A stretch of DNA of 64,000 bases from Desmodus rotundus (Eukaryota; Chordata; Mammalia; Chiroptera; Phyllostomidae). The stretch covers positions 107,735,951 through 107,799,950 of the forward strand of contig NC_071389.1 in assembly GCF_022682495.2 (NCBI RefSeq). The letters run 5' to 3'. The translations under genes and the position numbers were made by a program. A model generated the notes under the pieces. It worked only from the letters and a program-made list of their open reading frames with translations, made no database searches and was not told the origin of the DNA. Positions 62,801 to 64,000 of the stretch are shown here, piece by piece; the first letter of the stretch is position 1; each line of letters opens with the position of its first letter.

Positions 62801-62916
62801 TTATCTTACAGGGAAGGTACTAGGATCAGGTGCTTTTGGAAAAGTGATGAATGCAACAGCTTATGGAATTAGCAAAACAGGAGTCTCCATCCAGGTTGCT
62901 GTCAAAATGCTGAAAG
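20985..62916 (+). CDS. FLT3: FLT3 receptor tyrosine kinase, exons 1-15 of the gene (3' part beyond window)
   Basis: Class III receptor tyrosine kinase at the cell surface of haematopoietic progenitors; it binds FLT3 ligand, dimerises and signals through its split kinase domain. Joining 20985-21027, 33853-33974, 42233-42438, 44959-45074, 49481-49610, 51054-51181, 51518-51657, 51753-51906, 52860-53028, 59260-59363, 60041-60152, 61420-61598, 62370-62476, 62590-62722 and 62812-62916 gives 1,948 nt with no stop. Seen in order: signal peptide (about 1-27), N-terminal segment and five Ig-like modules to about residue 535, a hydrophobic helix (about 545-566), a Tyr-rich juxtamembrane segment ([19 protein letters not shown]), glycine loop GSGAFGKV and VAVK. 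All introns are GT-AG. Exon sizes equal the human ones as recalled, except +3 nt in exons 3 and 11. The gene looks intact and functional. About nine further kinase and tail exons are expected downstream. Confidence 0.97.
21561..22264. other. Intron 1 start, no named feature
   Basis: AT-rich intron with an A/C-rich low-complexity patch (about 21720-21780, aaacaaaaac type). Nothing else supported. Confidence 0.5.
22265..22930 (-). mobile_element. Old L1 3' region
   Basis: Antisense old L1: sequences such as tatccattctattgttgaag and ggtcataccagtttgcattt are complements of the conserved ORF2 tail. Highly diverged. Confidence 0.75.
22931..26120. other. Intron 1 middle, mostly unrecognised
   Basis: No exon-like conservation or named element. 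About 23740-23790 (acctattcctgtgctaggca) and 25540-25740 resemble ancient interspersed repeats without a secure family. A perfect 12-bp inverted repeat lies at 24856-24881, and a (TG)n run at about 26069-26102. Confidence 0.45.
26125..26275 (+). mobile_element. 3' half of a Ves-family SINE with expanded (TC)n
   Basis: Variant 3' half (caatgaatgcataagtaagt, aaattgatgtttctctcttt), a long TC tract, then an A-rich tail. The head is missing. Confidence 0.7.
26570..26700 (-). mobile_element. MIR SINE
   Basis: Contains gatgaggaaaatgggtccca and gaggttaaatgacttgct, the MIR core in reverse orientation. Confidence 0.8.
27055..28240 (-). mobile_element. Old L1 (ORF2 tail and 3' UTR), with Ves insertion
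   Basis: Antisense L1 starting in the 3' UTR (caggtttattgaagtataat) and running into the ORF2 tail (gagtagtattccattgtatg; ttgcatttgcctaatgactg). Split by a Ves SINE at about 27828-28015. Confidence 0.85.
27828..28015 (-). mobile_element. Ves SINE with 11-bp target duplication
   Basis: Reverse Ves flanked by tgccatcctat on each side, inside an antisense L1. Confidence 0.85.
28689..30794 (+). mobile_element. HAL1 half-LINE with perfect 19-bp TSD
   Basis: Flanked by aagaaaataaacaacccaa at 28670-28688 and 30795-30813. A short 5' UTR stub precedes ORF1: coiled-coil part from about 28790 ([20 protein letters not shown]) and C-terminal part at 29148-29345, resuming at 30116-30410 after the inserted L1. 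Then comes a G-rich 3' UTR and the tail aatcaataaaacatttttaa. No ORF2. ORF1 has several stops and frameshifts. Confidence 0.88.
29349..30115 (+). mobile_element. 5'-truncated L1 with probable 3' transduction, perfect 15-bp TSD
   Basis: Flanked by aaagataaggagaga at 29334-29348 and 30116-30130. It starts near the ORF2 end ([20 protein letters not shown]), then the 3' UTR and first A-rich tail at about 29870-29930. About 180 further bases without L1 character (about 29931-30110) precede the second TSD. Confidence 0.85.
31421..31758. other. Intron 1, no named feature
   Basis: Perhaps a continuation of the old L1 3' UTR (tacacttaaatatggtcagt type). Nothing else seen. Confidence 0.4.
31759..31872. 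repeat. (TTCC)n then (TC)n microsatellite
   Basis: About 16 cttc/ttcc units followed by TC-rich sequence. Likely length-polymorphic. Confidence 0.95.
32341..32593 (+). mobile_element. 5'-truncated L1 with 14-bp TSD
   Basis: 253 bp of L1 3' end flanked by aaaactgtatgtac at 32327-32340 and 32594-32607. About 95% identical by eye to the 3' end at 29640-29880, so the same subfamily. Confidence 0.9.
32608..33536. other. Intron 1 end, no named feature
   Basis: No repeat or exon recognised. The region from 33665 to exon 2 at 33853 is also plain. Confidence 0.5.
33537..33664 (-). mobile_element. Old hAT-type element (MER58-like), about 190 bp before exon 2
   Basis: Reverse complement reads cagtgctgttcaacagaatg, then gtggctgtcactaggtacat and gtattaagcacttgag, as in the copies at 8.0 and 45.5 kb. 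Confidence 0.6.
33853..33974 (+). CDS. FLT3: FLT3 exon 2
   Basis: 122 nt, acceptor TTTTACAG, donor ACG|GTAAAG. Encodes the rest of the signal peptide (VVFSAMIF) and the start of the mature chain ([20 protein letters not shown]). Ends on a codon boundary at residue 55. Thr replaces the human Met at the last codon. It is separated from exon 1 by a 12.8-kb intron full of repeats. Confidence 0.96.
34330..34650 (+). mobile_element. L2 LINE fragment
   Basis: The order ttctcatctaatcacctcag, ccctcattaactccatcata and tgacctcactcagattaacg follows L2 3' coding sequence. Diverged. Confidence 0.6.
35143..35382 (-). mobile_element. Ves SINE with target duplication
   Basis: Reverse Ves flanked by aaagcacagtctt and aaaacacagtctt (one mismatch). 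The head complement contains a short internal repeat of ttggtgaccttttggttcag. Confidence 0.9.
35660..37998 (-). mobile_element. L1 with internal deletion in ORF2
   Basis: Antisense L1 from 3' UTR (35690) through ORF2: the minus strand encodes [20 protein letters not shown] (about 36146-36090) and [20 protein letters not shown] (about 36990-36920). At about 37285 the ORF2 tail jumps to upstream sequence containing the [22 protein letters not shown] complement, so roughly several hundred bases of ORF2, including part of the RT core, are missing. Ends 5'-truncated near 37998. Confidence 0.88.
38400..40380 (-). mobile_element. Old L1 3' region
   Basis: Antisense old-L1 3' UTR (ggccattgagacctacttca, caccttgtgcttttcttgcc, ggagcactggtttcttggag) continues into the ORF2 tail (cttcaccttacagtgtatcc, ggttgtttccaatattttgc). 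A TATC microsatellite sits at about 38985-39030. Confidence 0.72.
40578..40805 (+). mobile_element. Ves SINE
   Basis: Full head-to-tail copy: ccctggctggtgtggcttag, cagtcagggcacatggttgg, pyrimidine tract, aaatgaataaaatctt tail; imperfect TSD around ctttaagg. Confidence 0.93.
41256..41905 (-). mobile_element. MaLR solo LTR (MLT1-like), split by a Ves SINE
   Basis: Minus strand starts TGTTATGGGTTGAATTTTGT (at 41905) and ends with AGCAAACTAATA-type sequence (41256), with the conserved accctgctgacaccaagact. Interrupted by the SINE at 41494-41723. Confidence 0.82.
41494..41723 (-). mobile_element. Ves SINE nested in MaLR LTR
   Basis: Reverse Ves; imperfect TSD caaatttctttttt / caaatatcttcttttt. 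Confidence 0.9.
42085..42222 (+). mobile_element. 3'-truncated Ves SINE abutting FLT3 exon 3
   Basis: Head ccctttctggtgtggcctag, ggttgctggttcaattcctg, cagggcacatgcctgtgttt, ccaggtccccagttggcaga, then gatcaatgtttc. The usual pyrimidine-rich 3' third and A-tail are absent. FLT3 exon 3 begins at 42233. Confidence 0.9.
42233..42438 (+). CDS. FLT3: FLT3 exon 3 (Ig-like domain 1 start)
   Basis: 206 nt, 3 nt longer than the human exon as recalled; the extra codon falls in the variable stretch [15 protein letters not shown]. Encodes the beginning of Ig-like domain 1, including [19 protein letters not shown] with its sequon and cysteines. The acceptor is CTGTAACACAG, with only a weak pyrimidine tract, immediately after a Ves SINE (see findings). 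The donor is AACAG|GTAAGG. Skipping this exon would shift the frame. Confidence 0.95.
42580..42880 (+). mobile_element. LINE 3' end
   Basis: Contains gtgcatcacttatagcaaat and the end ctctgtactttctgctcaat ... ctgtaaatctaacattgctc, typical of old L1 3' UTRs. Confidence 0.6.
42881..44046. other. Intron 3, no named feature
   Basis: No repeat or conserved block that I can name. 44206-44958, up to exon 4, is also unremarkable. Confidence 0.5.
44047..44205 (+). mobile_element. MER20-like hAT element
   Basis: ttgaatgctccgggggtctt, cagattctggttcactaagt, gatgcctgagattctgcatc and the end gaccacactttgaatagtaa follow MER20. Confidence 0.75.
44959..45074 (+). CDS. FLT3: FLT3 exon 4 (Ig-like domain 1 end)
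   Basis: 116 nt, strong acceptor (long T tract, TTTTTTCAG) and donor AGAA|GTAAGT. Encodes [20 protein letters not shown], then [18 protein letters not shown]. The motif xxAGEYLL is the typical F-strand D/AGxYxC-like end of an Ig fold, here with Leu where Cys is usual, as in the family. NYT is a glycosylation sequon. Confidence 0.96.
45338..45475 (+). mobile_element. MIR SINE
   Basis: gaatcagaagacctgggttc, caggtcacttaatcaccctg, and cctgtaaaaaagggataaaa are the conserved MIR core. Confidence 0.92.
45512..45665 (+). mobile_element. Old hAT-type element (MER58-like)
   Basis: ttccaatacggtagccactg and tgaacacttgaaatgtgacc at one end; the other end gtatagctagtggctgctgt is its inverted counterpart. 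Confidence 0.75.
45666..47204. other. Intron 4, largely unrecognised
   Basis: A (TC)n tract lies at about 46568-46602. No other feature seen. Confidence 0.5.
47205..48097. mobile_element. L1 fragments in intron 4
   Basis: A short antisense L1 3' end (caggtacagttgacatatag, 47205-47290) is followed by an old sense-strand L1 ORF2 tail (about 47390-48090: tttgcaacatataatcaaca, gaatactacgtagtagtaaa). Confidence 0.78.
48098..48281 (-). mobile_element. Ves-family SINE
   Basis: Reverse copy: cattgagagagagagaaaga, gggatcaaacccatgatttt, caaccaactgagccacccat. Confidence 0.85.
48793..48970 (-). mobile_element. HAL1 3' end with 16-bp TSD
   Basis: Its reverse complement matches the HAL1 3' UTR at 30630-30790 (agtataggaaatgtagaagc, gaactaaaggggggg, ataatcaataaa). 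Flanked by cagttctttttatttt at 48777-48792 and 48971-48986. Confidence 0.88.
49481..49610 (+). CDS. FLT3: FLT3 exon 5 (Ig-like domain 2)
   Basis: 130 nt, acceptor GATGCTTTAG, donor GAAAG|GTATGA. Encodes [20 protein letters not shown] and the first cysteine strand of Ig-like domain 2 ([20 protein letters not shown]). The sequence is well conserved against the human protein as recalled. Confidence 0.96.
49611..51053. other. FLT3 intron 5
   Basis: Mostly unrecognised. Contains a perfect 14-bp-arm hairpin at 49968-50003 and an (AC)n run at about 50780-50806. No alternative exon seen. Confidence 0.5.
51054..51181 (+). CDS. FLT3: FLT3 exon 6 (Ig-like domain 2 end)
   Basis: 128 nt, acceptor CTAATTGTAG, donor ATAG|GTAAGA. 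Encodes [20 protein letters not shown] and [20 protein letters not shown], the F strand and the hinge into domain 3. The two adjacent cysteines and the RNELG turn are typical of FLT3. Confidence 0.96.
51518..51657 (+). CDS. FLT3: FLT3 exon 7 (Ig-like domain 3)
   Basis: 140 nt, acceptor GTCTTATAG, donor GAGGAG|GTAATA. Encodes [20 protein letters not shown] and [20 protein letters not shown]. The sequon NRT replaces the human NQT but is still a sequon. The next intron is only 95 bp. Confidence 0.96.
51753..51906 (+). CDS. FLT3: FLT3 exon 8 (Ig-like domain 3 end)
   Basis: 154 nt, acceptor AAAACCTAG, donor GTAG|GTAATG. Encodes [20 protein letters not shown] and [27 protein letters not shown] is a canonical Ig F-strand motif; NRT and NDT are sequons. 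Confidence 0.96.
51907..52859. other. FLT3 intron 8
   Basis: No repeat or conserved element recognised. Introns 6 (336 bp) and 7 (95 bp) are likewise plain. Confidence 0.5.
52860..53028 (+). CDS. FLT3: FLT3 exon 9 (Ig-like domain 4)
   Basis: 169 nt, acceptor TTTTTTAACAG, donor TACAG|GTGAGA. Encodes [20 protein letters not shown], then [20 protein letters not shown] and the PCEQ segment. [11 protein letters not shown] is a strongly conserved FLT3 stretch. The following intron 9 is 6.2 kb. Confidence 0.96.
53029..54307. other. FLT3 intron 9, 5' part
   Basis: No firm feature. About 53960-54050 may be a decayed L2/MIR end (gtgtttaataaatgaacaat). Confidence 0.45.
54308..54578 (+). mobile_element. 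Ves SINE with internal 28-bp tandem duplication
   Basis: Complete Ves. The unit tgatgtttctctcacacatc... occurs at 54454-54481 and 54482-54509 with one difference. The head region also carries a second copy of the ttgctggttcaa motif. Confidence 0.92.
54579..56284. other. FLT3 intron 9, middle
   Basis: No gene, RNA or named repeat seen. Confidence 0.5.
56285..56350 (-). mobile_element. Short L1 3' UTR fragment
   Basis: ctttttattgttcaagtaca with C-rich continuation is the antisense end of a bat L1. Confidence 0.6.
56370..56618 (-). mobile_element. Ves-family SINE
   Basis: Reverse copy with cctcacctggggatatattc, purine tract, gggattgaaccccaaaccta, and head complement aacctggccggggct. Confidence 0.88.
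56619..56870 (-). mobile_element. Old L1 3' UTR
   Basis: aattacagttgatatacgat, tattaatttcaggtgtacac and ccctgagatttattttataa are complements of an L1 3' UTR. Confidence 0.72.
57060..57420 (+). mobile_element. L2 LINE 3' end
   Basis: Cysteine/pyrimidine-rich L2-like sequence with catgctctgttcaaatctga, then ccaaactataaattcgtgag and a repeated aatgaatgaatgaat end. 57421-57990 may be a second, more decayed copy. Confidence 0.6.
58140..58277. repeat. AT-rich (TATG/CATA)n microsatellite at a SINE tail
   Basis: Alternating tatgta/catata units between an aaaaaaatcttta start and the adjacent Ves; likely grown from the SINE A-tail. Confidence 0.85.
58278..58485 (-). mobile_element. Ves SINE
   Basis: Reverse Ves: ggagggagaaagagagggag, ccaaccagggacctggcctg, head complement ending gagccccaccattcaggg. 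Confidence 0.9.
58950..59120 (+). mobile_element. MER20-like hAT element, upstream of exon 10
   Basis: gtgtgtctcaacttttaatt, atcacatggaaatcatctta, ttgtatttctaacaagctga and accatactttgagtagcaag follow MER20. Ends about 140 bp before exon 10. Confidence 0.82.
59260..59363 (+). CDS. FLT3: FLT3 exon 10 (Ig-like domain 4 end)
   Basis: 104 nt, acceptor TCAAAACAG, donor AGAA|GTAAGT. Encodes [20 protein letters not shown] and [19 protein letters not shown]20-like element ends about 140 bp upstream of the acceptor. Confidence 0.96.
60041..60152 (+). CDS. FLT3: FLT3 exon 11 (Ig-like domain 5 start)
   Basis: 112 nt against 109 in human as recalled; the extra codon lies in the variable [20 protein letters not shown] stretch. 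Then comes the conserved [16 protein letters not shown]. The acceptor TTCTCTACAG is good. The donor CTCAA|GTAATC lacks the usual G at +5, and an antisense L1 fragment begins about 15-18 bp later (see findings). Confidence 0.95.
60168..60955 (-). mobile_element. 3'-truncated antisense L1, 15 bp from exon 11 donor
   Basis: The minus strand encodes L1 reverse transcriptase pieces ([40 protein letters not shown]). The low-coordinate end breaks off inside ORF2 ([15 protein letters not shown]) with no 3' UTR or T-tract. A hAT fragment (60653-60779) interrupts it. Confidence 0.88.
60653..60779. mobile_element. Half of a palindromic hAT-type element
   Basis: Ends at 60779 in a hAT-like terminus (reverse reads CAGGGGCGTGAAACTCATTT). 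Its inner part contains ctccttaatagttaaggag, a near-palindrome that would be the centre of a fold-back element. The other arm is missing. Confidence 0.65.
60956..61419. other. FLT3 intron 11, 3' part
   Basis: Single-copy-looking sequence with an A-run near 61140. No feature named. Introns 10 (59364-60040) and 12 (61599-62369) also show nothing firm. Confidence 0.45.
61420..61598 (+). CDS. FLT3: FLT3 exon 12 (Ig-like domain 5 end)
   Basis: 179 nt, acceptor TTTCTTTTCAG, donor CCAG|GTATAC. Encodes [20 protein letters not shown], the sequon NSTLN, and [19 protein letters not shown]. It completes the membrane-proximal Ig module; the phase matches the human exon. Confidence 0.96.
62370..62476 (+). 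CDS. FLT3: FLT3 exon 13 (transmembrane helix)
   Basis: 107 nt, acceptor TGCTGTTGCAG. Encodes [19 protein letters not shown] and the rest of a single hydrophobic helix, then the basic stop-transfer HKYKK. The donor is AAAAAG|GT followed directly by 22 adenines. The next intron is only 113 bp. Confidence 0.96.
62479..62500. repeat. 22-base poly(A) directly after the exon 13 donor GT
   Basis: 62477-62478 is the GT; the next 22 bases are all A. Confidence 0.97.
62590..62722 (+). CDS. FLT3: FLT3 exon 14 (juxtamembrane domain)
   Basis: 133 nt, the same length as human exon 14. Encodes [15 protein letters not shown], then [19 protein letters not shown] and PRENLEF. This is the autoinhibitory juxtamembrane segment in which internal tandem duplications occur in human leukaemia. 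All the tyrosines corresponding to human Y572, Y589, Y591, Y597 and Y599 are present, and no duplication is seen. The acceptor is the less common CCGAAG. Confidence 0.97.
62812..62916 (+). CDS. FLT3: FLT3 exon 15 (kinase N-lobe: glycine loop and VAVK)
   Basis: 105 nt, acceptor TTATCTTACAG, donor AAAG|GTACAG. Encodes [20 protein letters not shown] and the strand with QVAVKMLK. The glycine loop GSGAFG and the ATP-anchoring lysine (human K644) are intact. This is the last FLT3 exon in the window. Confidence 0.97.
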
Positions 62917-63309
62917 GTACAGTGGAATGACAGCCACAGACACGGGCGGTGCAGGCTTTCTCCTCCCCTTCTCCTTTCCATCACTTTTGTGGGTACTGCT
63001 TGACATTCTTCAAAGCTGAAAAGGAAGTGAGTTGGGGTTAGTGCCAACCAAATCGTGAGTACAACATGCAAGTCATGAATCCAGAACTCTACCTCTTCTT
63101 CCTCTTCTCCTTATTTAGTGTTTTTGTTTTTGTTGTTGTTGGGGAGGGCTTCAGTATTTGGGGATACTGTTACTACAGGAAGATGTTGTTGATGCCATTT
63201 TGACATAGACTCTGGGCAGAAGGGCAAATTGGAGCTCTCTGTATTATTTCTCACCACTTGCTCCATCCAACCCCATCTGGCTCCCACCTCCATCACCCAC
63301 TTCAGCTTT

Positions 63310-64000
63310 GCTCACTTTGCAAGATCCCCCTTCCCTACCCTGCTGGCTTTTGTTAAGGTGGTCAGTGACCTCCAGTGCACTAAAGGCTAATGGGCATTTT
63401 TCAGTTCTCATGTGACCTGAATTTTTAAGATAAATTGGCAGGATTGACTTTTCTTCTCTTAAAAGCCTTTTTTCTTTTGGTTTCCTTGTCACCATTTTTT
63501 CTGGGTTTCCTCCTAACTCACTGACTGCTTCACAGCCCTTTGCTGGCTCTCCTTCTGCCCAGCTCTTTATGTGGAGTTCCGGGAGGCTTGCCGCTGCATC
63601 TCCTGCCATCTTCACTCCACATGCTCACCACAGGCTATCTCAGCCACACTCGGGACTTTACCCGGTACACCAGTGGTTCTCATGATTGCATCTTCCTCCT
63701 AAGCCTCAGGGTCATATGTCCAAATGCTTAGCTGTCTGAGAAGTCCCTTTAATTCAGCTCACCAAAACTGGACTACCCTAACGCCAGCCTTCCATCAATA
63801 CTCCCTCTTCAGTAATTGGTGCGAGTACCCATGACCTGCCATTGTCCACACAAGTAGGCAAACCAGAAACCTAGGACTCGTCCTCGAAACCATCCCCATT
63901 CTAACACCCCAGAAACTATTCCCATCAGATTTCTGTGTAGTGTCTTTTGAGCCCATCCTCTTTCTTATCTCCTTACTACCACCCTAGTCCAAGGTTATCT
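63310..64000 (+). mobile_element. L2 LINE in FLT3 intron 15
   Basis: Follows L2 ORF2 order: gtggtcagtgacctccagtg, tttttctgggtttcctccta, ccaaaactggactaccctaa, ggactcgtcctcgaaaccat, and actaccaccctagtccaagg at the window end. Confidence 0.8.

Noticed and set aside
1..64000. CRISPR arrays, operons, riboswitches, bacterial or phage genes, functional tRNA or rRNA genes
   Set aside because: None found. The tRNA-like matches are the heads of Ves SINEs, and the genome is clearly mammalian.

Overview
This is mammalian genomic DNA, almost certainly from a bat of the suborder Yangochiroptera. The evidence is at least fifteen copies of the tRNA-derived Ves SINE (box-B-like core, 'cagtcagggcacatgcctgggtt'-type body, pyrimidine-rich 3' part), plus HAL1 half-LINEs and bat-type L1 3' ends. 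The family within the bats cannot be fixed by eye; a phyllostomid-like bat is a guess.

The one functional gene recognised is FLT3 (fms-related receptor tyrosine kinase 3), read on the + strand. Coding exon 1 lies in a CpG island at about 20.4-21.55 kb. Exons 2-15 follow between 33.85 and 62.92 kb, and the window ends in intron 15. The 15 exons give 1,948 nt of uninterrupted reading frame (649 residues plus 1 nt): signal peptide, five Ig-like ectodomain modules, transmembrane helix, juxtamembrane autoinhibitory segment, glycine loop and the VAVK lysine. The remaining kinase exons lie beyond the window. Every splice junction keeps its phase. Compared with the human exon sizes as I know them, exons 3 and 11 each carry one extra codon.

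Layout: 1-20.4 kb is upstream intergenic DNA, mainly L1/HAL1/Ves insertions, MaLR and hAT fossils, and a broken processed copy of cathepsin L (CTSL) on the minus strand at about 5.84-6.97 kb. From 20.4 to 21.55 kb is the FLT3 promoter/CpG island and exon 1. From 21.03 to 33.85 kb is intron 1, with a three-level transposon nest at 28.2-31.4 kb. From 33.97 to 42.23 kb is intron 2, largely L1. From 42.2 to 62.9 kb are exons 3-15. From 62.9 to 64 kb is the start of intron 15, with an old L2.

The most interesting observations concern how transposons touch the gene. A Ves SINE ends within about a dozen bases of FLT3 exon 3, so its branch-point and pyrimidine region appear SINE-derived. An antisense L1 missing its 3' end starts about 15-18 bp after the exon 11 donor, which itself is weak (GTAATC). 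A young L1 in intron 1 carries a probable 3' transduction, bounded by a perfect 15-bp target-site duplication, inside a HAL1 that has its own perfect 19-bp duplication. A 92-bp inverted copy with a 45-bp flanking duplication at 17.4-18.1 kb looks like a template-switch event. No CRISPR array, operon or bacterial-type system is present, and I found no wholly new gene system. Subfamily names and comparisons with human come from memory, not from a search.
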